Source: Burkholderiales bacterium UBA4657 (GTDB lineage: Bacteria; Pseudomonadota; Gammaproteobacteria; Burkholderiales; Burkholderiaceae_E). From it: a DNA stretch of 64,000 nt. The stretch is taken from assembly GCA_002405475.1 (NCBI GenBank), contig DHLX01000004.1, positions 1-64,000 on the forward strand, written 5' to 3'. The position numbers and the translations under genes were made by a program. Below the pieces are notes generated by a model. It was not told the DNA's origin and did no database searches. It saw only the letters and a program-made list of their open reading frames with translations. This document shows, piece after piece, positions 9,316 through 17,828 of the stretch (positions are counted from its first letter, which is position 1; every line of letters starts with the position of its first letter).

Positions 9316-10068
9316 TTGCTACAACATTTGCGTTTGCCAGGCAATGCTTATGTCTGGTTCATTTCGGATCTACATCTGTGGCAGGATCGTCCTTCGACCT
9401 TTAACCAATTTGAACAGGTTTTGCATGAAGCTCAAATGCAAGCCGATGCATTGTTCATCTTAGGTGATTTGTTTGAGTACTGGGCAGGCGATGATGACCT
9501 GGAGTCTTCAGCGGTTGCACCCGTATTGAAGGTGTTAGCGGCAGCAACTAACAGTGGTCTACCGATATACTTTCAGCATGGTAATCGTGATTTTCTGTTC
9601 GGAGTAAAGGCCGCTGAATATACAGGATTAAGTCTGCTTGCGGACGAGTGTGTGATCGAACTCGGTCAACAACGTGTACTATTGATGCATGGTGATACGC
9701 TTTGTACAGATGATCTGGAATATCAGCAGTTCCGCCAGCAGGTGCGTGACCCGGGCTGGCAGGCCGTGTTTTTGAGCAAACCGCTGAATGATCGACATGC
9801 CACTATTGCACGGCTACGCGCGCAAAGTGAAGACCGAAAAGCACGTATGGCTGAATCCATCATGGATGTGAATCCGGCAGCAGTTCAAGCAGTCATGCAA
9901 AGACACCACGTCAACACTCTGGTACACGGTCATACTCACCGCCCAGCACGGCATATACAACCTGACGCCAGCATACGCTGGGTACTACCGGACTGGGAGT
10001 ATGATGAAATGCCTACACGTGGCGGTGTATTGACCAGCACGGATCTATTCGAATCGAATCTGGTTTAG
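9316..10068 (+). CDS. lpxH: UDP-2,3-diacylglucosamine pyrophosphohydrolase
   Basis: Hydrolyses UDP-2,3-diacylglucosamine to lipid X and UMP in lipid A synthesis, at the inner membrane face. The calcineurin-type metal-binding blocks are in order: SDLHLW, LGDLFEYWAGDD, HGNRDFLFG, MHGDTLCTDD and HGHTHRPARH. The 250-residue length fits. The start is TTG at 9316, two bases after the ppiB stop, which suggests coupling. The 3' end overlaps the convergent cysE gene by 4 nt, leaving no room for a separate terminator. Confidence 0.95.
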   Translation: MLQHLRLPGNAYVWFISDLHLWQDRPSTFNQFEQVLHEAQMQADALFILGDLFEYWAGDDDLESSAVAPVLKVLAAATNSGLPIYFQHGNRDFLFGVKAAEYTGLSLLADECVIELGQQRVLLMHGDTLCTDDLEYQQFRQQVRDPGWQAVFLSKPLNDRHATIARLRAQSEDRKARMAESIMDVNPAAVQAVMQRHHVNTLVHGHTHRPARHIQPDASIRWVLPDWEYDEMPTRGGVLTSTDLFESNLV

Positions 10069-10811
10069 TCCACCAGTTGATTCAGTCGGCCAGGGTCAAA
10101 GTCTTCCTTGTTACAAGCGTTAGGACGCTGTACCTCTATGCCTTTTTCTTTCAGAGCCAGCAAAATCGCCTCAACCAGGGCGCGATGATCGGCCGCTTCA
10201 TTGATAAGCCGATGCAGAGCTATTGACAAGGGGTCATCTGCCGTAGGCGACAAGCCATATGCCGAAAATTCCGCACCGGAAGAACTGTCACTACTACTGG
10301 CTTCAATCAGCCGTGCCGGAATGCCGATAGCAATGGCACCTGCAGGAACAGGCTTGGTCACCACTGCATTGGAGCCGATTTTCGCACCCTGGCCAACAGT
10401 AAACCCACCCAGCACCTTGGCACCAGCACCGACCACCACTCCGCTCTCCAATGTTGGGTGCCGTTTCTGACCGCGGTACAAGGAAGTTCCACCTAGGGTT
10501 ACGCCCTGATAAATGGTGCAGTCATCACCAATGTCGGCGGTTTCTCCAATGACTACCCCGGCACCGTGATCAATAAATACGCGTCGCCCTATTCTGGCGC
10601 CGGGATGAATCTCGATGCCGGTAAGCCAGCGCGATACTTGCGATATAAACCGCCCAATCCAGTGAAAGCCGGCATTCCAGCAGCGGTGCGCAATGCGGTG
10701 GAAAAACAGGGCATGCAAGCCCGGGTAGCAGGTCAGCACCTCGAAACGTGTGCGCGCTGCCGGGTCACGTTGCAAAATGCAATTCAAATCTTCATTCAGT
10801 CGGGTCCACAT
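10065..10811 (-). CDS. cysE: Serine O-acetyltransferase
   Basis: Acetylates serine with acetyl-CoA, the committed step of cysteine synthesis. The 248-residue protein has the helical N-terminus (RDPAARTRFEVLTCYPG) followed by hexapeptide left-handed beta-helix repeats (about 65-170) containing the serine acetyltransferase signature HPGARIGRRVFIDHGAGVVI and GGTSLYRGQKRHPTL. The C-terminal tail of about 80 residues is longer than in minimal forms. It lies 11 bp downstream of trmJ on the same strand, and its 3' end overlaps lpxH. Confidence 0.95.
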   Translation of the reverse strand: MWTRLNEDLNCILQRDPAARTRFEVLTCYPGLHALFFHRIAHRCWNAGFHWIGRFISQVSRWLTGIEIHPGARIGRRVFIDHGAGVVIGETADIGDDCTIYQGVTLGGTSLYRGQKRHPTLESGVVVGAGAKVLGGFTVGQGAKIGSNAVVTKPVPAGAIAIGIPARLIEASSSDSSSGAEFSAYGLSPTADDPLSIALHRLINEAADHRALVEAILLALKEKGIEVQRPNACNKEDFDPGRLNQLVD

Positions 10812-10822
10812 AGGATCTTATT

Positions 10823-11608
10823 TTATCTTTTCTGTTGCGTCTTCAGAATCATCTGTTTGCACAAGCCGCGTAGCAATTGCACTTCTTCACGCTCGAGTCT
10901 CGTACGCGCCAGCAATCGTCGCAAGCGCTCAAATAATTTTTTCGGGTGTTCCGGGTCGATAAACTCTACAGCAATACAGGCGTCTCGAAAATGAACCAGG
11001 AACTGCTCGATCTCGTCCTGGCTGGCATATGTAGTCTGGACTTGATTTAGTCGAATAGTACCTAATAAGCCACTGGCACGACGCGCTTCATAGGCGACCA
11101 CCTGTACTGCCTGCGCCAGATTGAGCGACGAATAGGCCGGATTGGCATCAATCTGCGCCAGACGCTGACAACGCTCCAGTTGCTCGCTGGTCAGGCCGAT
11201 GCGTTCCGTACCAAATACAAACGCCACCCGGTGCGGGGGCCCGAGAATGACTTCCTGCATAGCTTGTTGGCAGGCCTGGGCACAATCCAGTTGGGGTGGA
11301 GCAAAGCCACGCGGGCGGTCGGCCAGCCCAATCGCAAGCGTTATATCGGACAAGGCACTCGCCCAATCAGGCAACACCTGGGCTTGCGCCAGTACATCGG
11401 TAGCACCGCTGGCGTAAGCTAAAGCGTCGGGGTGCGACAATACTGCTTGCGAGTTGCAGTCTGGCCAGCGTGGCGCTATCAGGCGTAAATGTTTCCAGCC
11501 CATAGTTTTCAGGGCACGTGCTGCCGACCCAATATTGCCCGGATGGCTGGGTTCAACCAGTATAAACACAACCCGGTCAGCCAGCTCAAAGATCAAGGTT
11601 TCATCCAT
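10823..11608 (-). CDS. trmJ: tRNA (cytidine/uridine-2'-O-)-methyltransferase TrmJ
   Basis: SPOUT methyltransferase that 2'-O-methylates nucleotide 32 of tRNA. Visible are the family N-terminus VFILVEPSHPGNIGSAARAL, then VAFVFGTERIGLTSEQLERC and NPAYSSLNLAQAVQVVAYE, the trefoil-knot SAM-binding motifs. At 261 residues it has the C-terminal extension (about 175-261) typical of TrmJ rather than TrmL. It starts at ATG 11608, diverging from suhB with a 56-bp spacer, and runs toward cysE. Confidence 0.93.
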   Translation of the reverse strand: MDETLIFELADRVVFILVEPSHPGNIGSAARALKTMGWKHLRLIAPRWPDCNSQAVLSHPDALAYASGATDVLAQAQVLPDWASALSDITLAIGLADRPRGFAPPQLDCAQACQQAMQEVILGPPHRVAFVFGTERIGLTSEQLERCQRLAQIDANPAYSSLNLAQAVQVVAYEARRASGLLGTIRLNQVQTTYASQDEIEQFLVHFRDACIAVEFIDPEHPKKLFERLRRLLARTRLEREEVQLLRGLCKQMILKTQQKR

Positions 11609-11664
11609 GCGGGTAGAATGCCATGTTTATCGCGAATTTTCCGAGCTTTTCCCAATTTTCCATT

Positions 11665-12486
11665 ATGTCCTCCTTACATCCCATGCTGAATACGGCCATC
11701 AAGGCCGCGCGCAAAGCCGGTGCCATTATCAACCGTGGCGCACTGGACATTGAACGGCTACAGGTCTCTAAAAAGGGGCACAATGATTTTGTCACCGAAA
11801 TCGACGCGGCCGCAGAGCAGGCCATTATTGAAGTCCTGCTGGGTGCCTACCCGGCACATACCGTCCTGGGGGAAGAATCAGGTCGCGTAGCTGGCGCCGC
11901 CTATCAGGGAGAGCTGGAGCAGGCCGATTACGTCTGGATCATTGACCCGCTGGACGGTACCACGAACTTCATACACGGCTTTCCACAATATGCCGTTTCG
12001 ATAGCGCTACAGCATAAGGGACAGATTCAGCATGGCGTCATTTATGACCCCACGCGTAACGAACTCTTTACCGCCACACGCGGACGTGGTGCCTATCTGA
12101 ACGAACGGCGGCTGCGTGTTTCGGCCTGCTCGAAACTGTCTGAAGCCTTGCTCGGTACTGGTTTTCCGTTTCGCGCCGCTCACGATAACCCCGACCTTGA
12201 GCGCTACATGAAATTATTTGGACTGATGGCCAAACGCTGCGCCGGTATTCGTCGTCCAGGCGCTGCTGCGCTGGACCTGGCTTATGTCGCTGCCGGTCGT
12301 TTTGATGGTTTCTGGGAAGCGGGCCTGAAACCCTGGGACATTGCCGCAGGTGCGCTATTAGTCTCGGAATCCGGCGGACTGGTCAGTGACTGGCAGGGTG
12401 AATCAGGTTACCTCAACAGTGGTGAAGTCATTGCGGGAACCCCCAAGGTTCTGGCGCAAATCGTGGCGTCCATTAAGGAAACCTGA
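11665..12486 (+). CDS. suhB: Inositol monophosphatase family protein (SuhB-like)
   Basis: Li+-sensitive, Mg2+-dependent phosphatase; SuhB also acts in rRNA transcription antitermination. The frame opens at 11623, but the family start MSSLHPMLNTAIKAARKAG is at ATG 11665, giving 273 residues. Metal-site motifs are LGEESG, WIIDPLDGTTNFIHGFP and PWDIAAGALLVSESGG. The gene diverges from trmJ and is followed 17 bp later by mutS. Assignment to SuhB rather than another IMPase rests on N-terminal similarity. Confidence 0.92.
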   Translation: MSSLHPMLNTAIKAARKAGAIINRGALDIERLQVSKKGHNDFVTEIDAAAEQAIIEVLLGAYPAHTVLGEESGRVAGAAYQGELEQADYVWIIDPLDGTTNFIHGFPQYAVSIALQHKGQIQHGVIYDPTRNELFTATRGRGAYLNERRLRVSACSKLSEALLGTGFPFRAAHDNPDLERYMKLFGLMAKRCAGIRRPGAAALDLAYVAAGRFDGFWEAGLKPWDIAAGALLVSESGGLVSDWQGESGYLNSGEVIAGTPKVLAQIVASIKET

Positions 12487-12503
12487 GACACTGGCGCACG
12501 CCC

Positions 12504-15110
12504 ATGAGTGCCACTGCCCAGCATACCCCCATGATGGCGCAATACCTGCGCCTGAAAGCGGGCTATCCGCAGATGCTGCTGTTTTATCGCATGGGTGATT
12601 TTTATGAATTGTTTTACGACGATGCCGATAAAGCCGCGCGGCTGCTGGGCATCACACTGACCTCACGCGGCCAATCGGCCGGCCAGACCGTAAAAATGGC
12701 AGGGGTACCGGTACATTCGGTCGAAACGTATCTGGCCAAATTGGTCAAGCTCGGTGAGTCGGTTGCCATTTGCGAACAGACCGGCGACCCTGCCAATAGC
12801 AAGGGGCCGGTCGAACGCAAGGTGGTTCGTGTCGTTACGCCCGGTACTATTACCGATCCACAATTGCTCGCCAGCAAGACAGACACCCTGCTGCTCGCGG
12901 CGCATGCAGCAAATGGGTCAGCCGGGTCGCCCATGGGACTGGCACGGCTGAATCTAGCCACCGGCGAGCTGGTGCTAAGCGAAATTCCCTTCAGCAAATG
13001 GCAGGCGACACTGGAACGTATCCAGCCTTCAGAGCTACTGCTATCTGATAACAAGGCTGCGCCCATCATCGCGGGCACTACCGCCACCACCCAAGTACCT
13101 GACTGGCATTTTGATACAGCACGCGGCACACAAATTTTGCAAGAGATACTGGGAGTCGCCAGCCTGTCCGGTTTTGGGCTGGAGCCATCAAGCCACCCAC
13201 AGGCACTGGCGGCTGCCTGCGCGGTGTTGCAGTATGCACGCGACACCCAGTTTGCGGCGCAAGAGGGACGACTGAGTCATGTCACCCAGGTACGTCTGGA
13301 GCAGGAAAGTGATTACGTCGCTCTCGATGCCGTGACGCGCCGCAATCTGGAATTGACCGAAACCTTGCGCGGTGAACCCGAACCGACGCTGTTTGCCCTG
13401 CTCGATCGTTGCGCTACTGGCATGGGCAGCCGTTGGCTGCGTCACGTCCTGCATCATCCTCTGCGTGATCTGAATGCTGTCATGCAGCGCCTGGATGCGA
13501 TTGACAGCCTGCTCCAGTTCGATGCCCAGGACCCTCACACATTTACACGCTTGCAGCGTGCGCTCGAGGGACTATCCGATATCGACCGCATTGCTGCCCG
13601 TATTGCGCTAAAAAACGCTCGGCCACGGGAACTGTCGTCACTGGCACGTGATATTCAGGTGTTACCCACGTTGGCCAGTCTGGTACCGCAAACCAGTTCA
13701 TTGCTCAGCCAGAGTGCAGACGCGCTGCATACCGACCCGGCACTGGCACATCATTTGGCACAAATACAGGCCGAGCCCAGTGTCAATCTGCGTGATGGTG
13801 GCGTGATCGCCTCCGGAGTCGATGCCGAACTGGACGAGTTACGCGCCTTGCAAAATAATCATGGCGATTTTTTGCTGGCGCTGGAAGCACGTGAGCGTGA
13901 ACGCACCGGGATTGCCAATCTGCGAGTGGAATATAACAAGGTACATGGCTTTTATATCGAACTCACCGCTTCACATAAAGACAAGGCTCCGGTCGATTAT
14001 ATTCGGCGCCAGACCCTTAAAAATTCTGAGCGCTTTATTACGCCCGAGCTCAAGGCGTTTGAAGACAAGGTACTGAGTGCTAATGAACGGGCACTGGCGC
14101 GAGAAAAATGGCTGTATGAACAATTGCTCAATGCACTAACCCCGTTTGTGCCCGCATTGCAGGCGGTAGCGCGCGCGATTGCCCTGATCGATACACTCAC
14201 CGCTCTGAGTCTTGTTGCCCGAGACCAGCGCTGGGTACGCCCGCGTTTTGTACCGCAGCCGTGCATAGAGATTCAACGCGGACGCCACCCCGTGGTCGAA
14301 GCGCAATTGGCACAAAGCAGCGGCAGCGCTTTCGTGCCGAATGACTGCCGACTGGACCCGAATCGACGACTTTTACTGATTACCGGCCCCAATATGGGCG
14401 GCAAATCGACCTACATGCGCCAGGTCGCCTTAATCACCCTATTGGCTTATGTCGGCTGTTATGTACCTGCTGGCTCAGCGGTGCTAGGTCCTATCGATGC
14501 CATCTTTACCCGCATTGGTGCTGCCGACGATCTGGCTCAAGGTCGCTCTACGTTCATGGTTGAAATGACCGAGACTGCGGCCATTCTGAATAATGCCAGT
14601 GACAAAAGCCTGGTCATCATGGACGAAGTGGGTCGTGGCACCTCGACCTTTGACGGCATGGCACTGGCCAGCAGTATCGCCCAAACCCTGGCGAGCAAAA
14701 ATCGCTGCTTAAGTCTGTTCGCTACGCACTATTTTGAATTGACTACGCTGGCACATGAACTGCCCGCCGTGGCAAATATCCATGTTACTGCCACCGAACA
14801 CCGTGGCGGCATTGTTTTTTTACACGCACTGGAAGAAGGTGCGGCGAGTAAAAGCTATGGCATACAGGTGGCCAAACTAGCCGGTGTTCCCGAGCCTACT
14901 GTGCAGCTCGCCAGGCGGCTCTTATCTCAGCTGGAATCAAACACCCGTGCAACTGCGCCTCAGCTCGGGCTGTTTGATAGTACGCCAGTACCAGAGGAAA
15001 AAATTCCATCACTTATTGAAGAAAAACTCGCCCAAGTGGATATTGATGCTCTGACACCCCGGGAGGCGCAAGTGCTATTGTATGAACTCGCTGCCCTGCT
15101 GAAAAAGTAA
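12504..15110 (+). CDS. mutS: DNA mismatch repair protein MutS
   Basis: Recognises mismatches and starts methyl-directed repair with MutL. The 868-residue full-length protein has the mismatch-binding Phe-x-Glu context MGDFYELFYDDA near residues 31-42. It has the clamp/lever core and the ATPase with Walker A GPNMGGKST, GRSTFMVEMTE and Walker B/signature DEVGRGTSTFDG. The C-terminal AQVLLYELAALLK matches the tetramerisation tail. No frame damage is visible. It starts 17 bp after suhB and ends 4 bp before the convergent FKBP gene, so the two share almost no intergenic DNA. Confidence 0.98.
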   Translation: MSATAQHTPMMAQYLRLKAGYPQMLLFYRMGDFYELFYDDADKAARLLGITLTSRGQSAGQTVKMAGVPVHSVETYLAKLVKLGESVAICEQTGDPANSKGPVERKVVRVVTPGTITDPQLLASKTDTLLLAAHAANGSAGSPMGLARLNLATGELVLSEIPFSKWQATLERIQPSELLLSDNKAAPIIAGTTATTQVPDWHFDTARGTQILQEILGVASLSGFGLEPSSHPQALAAACAVLQYARDTQFAAQEGRLSHVTQVRLEQESDYVALDAVTRRNLELTETLRGEPEPTLFALLDRCATGMGSRWLRHVLHHPLRDLNAVMQRLDAIDSLLQFDAQDPHTFTRLQRALEGLSDIDRIAARIALKNARPRELSSLARDIQVLPTLASLVPQTSSLLSQSADALHTDPALAHHLAQIQAEPSVNLRDGGVIASGVDAELDELRALQNNHGDFLLALEARERERTGIANLRVEYNKVHGFYIELTASHKDKAPVDYIRRQTLKNSERFITPELKAFEDKVLSANERALAREKWLYEQLLNALTPFVPALQAVARAIALIDTLTALSLVARDQRWVRPRFVPQPCIEIQRGRHPVVEAQLAQSSGSAFVPNDCRLDPNRRLLLITGPNMGGKSTYMRQVALITLLAYVGCYVPAGSAVLGPIDAIFTRIGAADDLAQGRSTFMVEMTETAAILNNASDKSLVIMDEVGRGTSTFDGMALASSIAQTLASKNRCLSLFATHYFELTTLAHELPAVANIHVTATEHRGGIVFLHALEEGAASKSYGIQVAKLAGVPEPTVQLARRLLSQLESNTRATAPQLGLFDSTPVPEEKIPSLIEEKLAQVDIDALTPREAQVLLYELAALLKK

Positions 15111-15114
15111 GCGC

Positions 15115-15675
15115 CTAATGTACGGTTTTTTCTGATCCCTGAGCATTGGGCGCATCATCATCGTCATCTGATAAATCGGCTTCGTTGACCCACAAACCAA
15201 TACCCCCGGCATAGCCCTGCTCCAGTTCCTTGTCTGTAGCAGCGCGCACATTCACGACCTTGAGCCATATGACAATAGCCATACCCGCGAGCGGATGGTT
15301 ACCATCGAGTAAAACCTTGTCTGCGGTAATTTCATTGACAGTGAAAATACGCCCATCATCATCAGGCTCCCCCCCCTCCTGCTCAGGTGCCCCCTCAAAA
15401 CGCATACCCACTTCCAGAGTTTCGGGGAACGCCTCACGATCGGCCAGGCGCAACAGATTCGCGTCATAATCGCCAAAAGCATCTTCAGGCTCAAGATGGA
15501 AGGTACCCTCAAACCCAGCAGCCTGGCCCTCCAGTCGCTGTTCCAGTTTCTCAAAAAATTCGCCATAGCCCCCATGCAGGTAGGTTAGTGGATCGCCACC
15601 TTCGTCAATGACCTCACCCTGCGTATCTTCAATCCGATAGTTCAATTCGACCACCGTATTCAGTCCGATATTCAT
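15115..15675 (-). CDS. SlyD-like FKBP-type peptidyl-prolyl isomerase
   Basis: The 186-residue protein begins MNIGLNTVVELNYRIEDTQG and has the SlyD arrangement of an FKBP domain split by an insert-in-flap chaperone domain (FHLEPEDAFGDYDANLL). An extra acidic/Gly segment EGAPEQEGGEPDDDGR lies near residue 95. HPLAGMAIVIWLKVVNVR closes the FKBP fold. The C-terminus is acidic (DLSDDDDDAP) and lacks the His/Cys-rich metal-binding tail of E. coli SlyD, so a nickel-delivery role is unlikely. It is convergent with mutS and divergent from the oxygenase gene. A proline isomerase and chaperone function is likely. Confidence 0.85.
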   Translation of the reverse strand: MNIGLNTVVELNYRIEDTQGEVIDEGGDPLTYLHGGYGEFFEKLEQRLEGQAAGFEGTFHLEPEDAFGDYDANLLRLADREAFPETLEVGMRFEGAPEQEGGEPDDDGRIFTVNEITADKVLLDGNHPLAGMAIVIWLKVVNVRAATDKELEQGYAGGIGLWVNEADLSDDDDDAPNAQGSEKTVH

Positions 15676-15689
15676 TTTTTCATTCCTTC

Positions 15690-16859
15690 ATGATTTACAG
15701 GCACAATAATGCCATGATTGATAACTCCTTTCTCCATCGCCTGCTTGGCGGTATGCCGCCTGCTATTTTTCTCAAGCGCTACTGGCAGCGTCGCCCCTTG
15801 TATATCCAGAACGCGCTTGACCCAAAGGATTTGCAGCTCACTCGCGACGAATTGTTTGACCTGGCCTCATCATCTGAGGTCGAATCACGTCTGGTTCAAA
15901 ATTCACGGGGACGTTGGCAGCTATCGCATGGGCCTTTCCAGCAATTGCCTGCCGCCAAGAAAGACTGGACTCTACTGGTTCAGGGCGTGAACTGGCATCA
16001 TGACGGTGCGCATGCCCTGCTACAGAAATTTCGTTTTCTGCCACAAGCCCGGCTCGACGACCTGATGATCAGCTATGCCGTTGCAGGGGGAGGCGTAGGT
16101 GCCCATTTTGATTCCTATGATGTTTTTTTACTTCAGGCACAAGGGCGTCGACGCTGGCGCATTTCGGCGCAATCGGATCTGAGCCTGAAAGCAGATCTGC
16201 CGCTCAAAATTCTGGATTGCTTCACGCCTGAGCAGGAATTTATTTGCGAACCAGGTGATTTACTGTATTTGCCCCCAAGATATGCGCATGAAGGGGTTGC
16301 TCTTGATCCGTGCATGACCTTCTCGGTTGGTTTTCGTGCTCCCAGCCATCAGGAATGGGTCACCGAGTTTTACCTGAAATGGAGCGAACACCTCGATCTG
16401 GAGGGGCACTACGCTGACCCCAAACCCGACTTCCATGCAGATCGACCTGGGGAAATACCGATACAAATGCTGAGTGCCTTAACAGACTTGATCCAAAAAA
16501 AACGCCCTGAAAAAAAAGATTTAACCTTGTTTCTGGGGGAGTATCTGTCGGAACCGAAACCCCATTTGAGCTTCAAAGCACAGAGTATCCGACCTGATGC
16601 CTTCGTGCGCCGATTAAAGCGCTCGGGGCTAGCGCTAAACAAACGTAGTCTGATGCTCTACCATGGTTCTTATGTTTTTTTGAACGGAGAATCGTTCATG
16701 TGCTCGCCCTTAGAACGTAAACCATTGCATCTTCTTGCAAATCAGGGCTACCTGACCCCACAGCAATGCCAATTACTGAACAATTCGCTACTGGAGCAAT
16801 GCCATGTATGGTTCCAGAACGGGTGGTTACATTTGCACACAAAAACCTCACCATGCTAG
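15690..16859 (+). CDS. Cupin/JmjC-type ribosomal protein oxygenase (YcfD/RoxA-like)
   Basis: Fe(II)/2-oxoglutarate oxygenase; the E. coli relative hydroxylates an arginine of ribosomal protein L16. The N-terminal cupin-4 domain contains the HxD metal pair GAHFDSYDVF (H139, D141 from the first ATG) and the distal histidine in YLPPRYAHEG. A C-terminal winged-helix/dimerisation region follows, to 389 residues. Another in-frame ATG at 15714, 8 codons in, is equally possible; neither start has a strong ribosome-binding site. The 3' end overlaps the next ATG by 7 nt. Target ribosomal protein not provable here. Confidence 0.87.
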   Translation: MIYRHNNAMIDNSFLHRLLGGMPPAIFLKRYWQRRPLYIQNALDPKDLQLTRDELFDLASSSEVESRLVQNSRGRWQLSHGPFQQLPAAKKDWTLLVQGVNWHHDGAHALLQKFRFLPQARLDDLMISYAVAGGGVGAHFDSYDVFLLQAQGRRRWRISAQSDLSLKADLPLKILDCFTPEQEFICEPGDLLYLPPRYAHEGVALDPCMTFSVGFRAPSHQEWVTEFYLKWSEHLDLEGHYADPKPDFHADRPGEIPIQMLSALTDLIQKKRPEKKDLTLFLGEYLSEPKPHLSFKAQSIRPDAFVRRLKRSGLALNKRSLMLYHGSYVFLNGESFMCSPLERKPLHLLANQGYLTPQQCQLLNNSLLEQCHVWFQNGWLHLHTKTSPC

Positions 16860-17335
16860 CCCATAGCCAAACATTCGAATTACCAAGCGAATTCCAGCTA
16901 TTCGCCCTGACTCTGATTGAAAATGCACAGCAGGAAATACTGATAGCAGATCCTGACTGGGAGTCGTGGGCGCGCATAGGAACTGACCTGATAACAGCGC
17001 TGGACGCTTTTCTGCGTCGATCACCGCGCAGTCGTTTAAAAATTTTGCTTCAGAATCCTGCTCGAATCTATCGATACCACCCTAGATTAGCCCAGCTATT
17101 AACCCGCTTTTCACATTTGGCCGAGTGTCGTCAATATGGTGCAGAATTTGCCCATTTCGCAGAAACTTTACAGGTTGTAGATGCCAGCTCAGTATTGAGA
17201 AAACCGGATCCTCGTGCGCAACGTGGCATTCTGAGGCAACTGGATCCGGATTACGCCCGAACCCATAAAATGCGGTTTCTGGAACTCTGGGAATCTAGCC
17301 GTGCGGGCTATACACCCACCACCCTGGGGCTTTAA
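16853..17335 (+). CDS. Small conserved protein (DUF7931-like)
   Basis: A 160-residue cytoplasmic protein without a signal peptide or membrane segment. The frame is open from 16766, but the ATG at 16853 overlaps the oxygenase stop by 7 nt and gives a natural N-terminus (MLAHSQTFELPSEF). Regions with hydrophobic strands (QEILIADPDWESW, RLKILLQNPARIYRYHPRL) recall the DUF7931 type found beside other genes in betaproteobacteria. I do not know a demonstrated function. Coupling to the oxygenase gene suggests co-expression. Confidence 0.7.
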   Translation: MLAHSQTFELPSEFQLFALTLIENAQQEILIADPDWESWARIGTDLITALDAFLRRSPRSRLKILLQNPARIYRYHPRLAQLLTRFSHLAECRQYGAEFAHFAETLQVVDASSVLRKPDPRAQRGILRQLDPDYARTHKMRFLELWESSRAGYTPTTLGL

Positions 17336-17388
17336 GTCTTCAGGAGTGTGTTTTTTTTACAGCAATTTCTACGCCGGTTGCACCCGCC

Positions 17389-17419
17389 CTGACCACCCTA
17401 TTGCCCGATTGGTTATAAT
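17389..17419 (+). promoter_or_regulatory. Candidate sigma-70 promoter of the Ala/Pro lipoprotein gene
   Basis: A perfect TATAAT lies at 17414-17419, about 95 bp upstream of the ATG at 17514. The best -35 is only CTGACC at 17389-17394 with a 19-bp spacer, so the call rests mainly on the -10 hexamer. Confidence 0.35.
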
Positions 17420-17513
17420 CGCAGATTGAGCAAGTCATAGGATGGGTTACATTCATTCTTGGCACTCGGTTCAAAAGCTAATTTTTACACGTTCTCTCAT
17501 GAAGGAAGAAACT

Positions 17514-17765
17514 ATGAAGAAGTCGCTCCTGGTTGTTTCATTGTTGGCTGTTGCCCTGGCTGCCTGTGGCAAAAAAGAAGAAGCTCCGGCTCCTGCTCCT
17601 GCTCCGGCTCCTGCCGCTGCGCCCGCTCCTGCTGCTCCGGCTCCTGCTGCTCCGGCTGCTGATGCTGCTGCTCCAGCCGCCCCGGCTGCTGCTCCCGCCG
17701 CTCCGGCTGCTCCCGCTGCTCCGGCTGCTCCCGCTGCTCCGGCTGCTGATCCCGCCAAGAAGTAA
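17514..17765 (+). CDS. Ala/Pro-rich low-complexity lipoprotein
   Basis: An 83-residue protein. MKKSLLVVSLLAVALAAC is a lipoprotein signal with lipobox LAAC (Cys18), followed by GKKEE and then about 55 residues made almost only of Ala and Pro (AP, AAPA repeats) ending DPAKK. The start ATG at 17514 has GAAGGAAG just upstream; the frame extends to 17442 but without support. It is probably an abundant envelope protein of extended shape reaching from the membrane; function unknown. The DNA is a run of GCT/CCG/GCC codons with near-identical 15-30 bp repeats, prone to slippage in multiples of three. It is followed by a strong terminator. Confidence 0.75.
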   Translation: MKKSLLVVSLLAVALAACGKKEEAPAPAPAPAPAAAPAPAAPAPAAPAADAAAPAAPAAAPAAPAAPAAPAAPAAPAADPAKK

Positions 17766-17788
17766 TTTTTTTATACTTCTGAACAGTA

Positions 17789-17814
17789 AAAAAGCCGGCT
17801 TATGCCGGCTTTTT
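17789..17814. terminator. Bidirectional intrinsic terminator
   Basis: Perfect stem AAAAAGCCGGC / GCCGGCTTTTT with loop TTAT. It has T-runs on both strands, so it can serve the Ala/Pro lipoprotein gene (plus) and the convergent binding-protein gene ending at 17829 (minus). Confidence 0.9.
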
Positions 17815-17828
17815 AATTGGTCTTACCA

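Noticed and set aside
12614..13246. Long antisense frame inside mutS
   Set aside because: mutS is complete and clearly conserved in the other strand; the antisense frame has no family similarity or start signal.
17471..17758. Long antisense frame across the Ala/Pro lipoprotein gene
   Set aside because: It is a Gly/Ala mirror of the GC-rich repeat with no independent start signal; a by-product of repeat composition.
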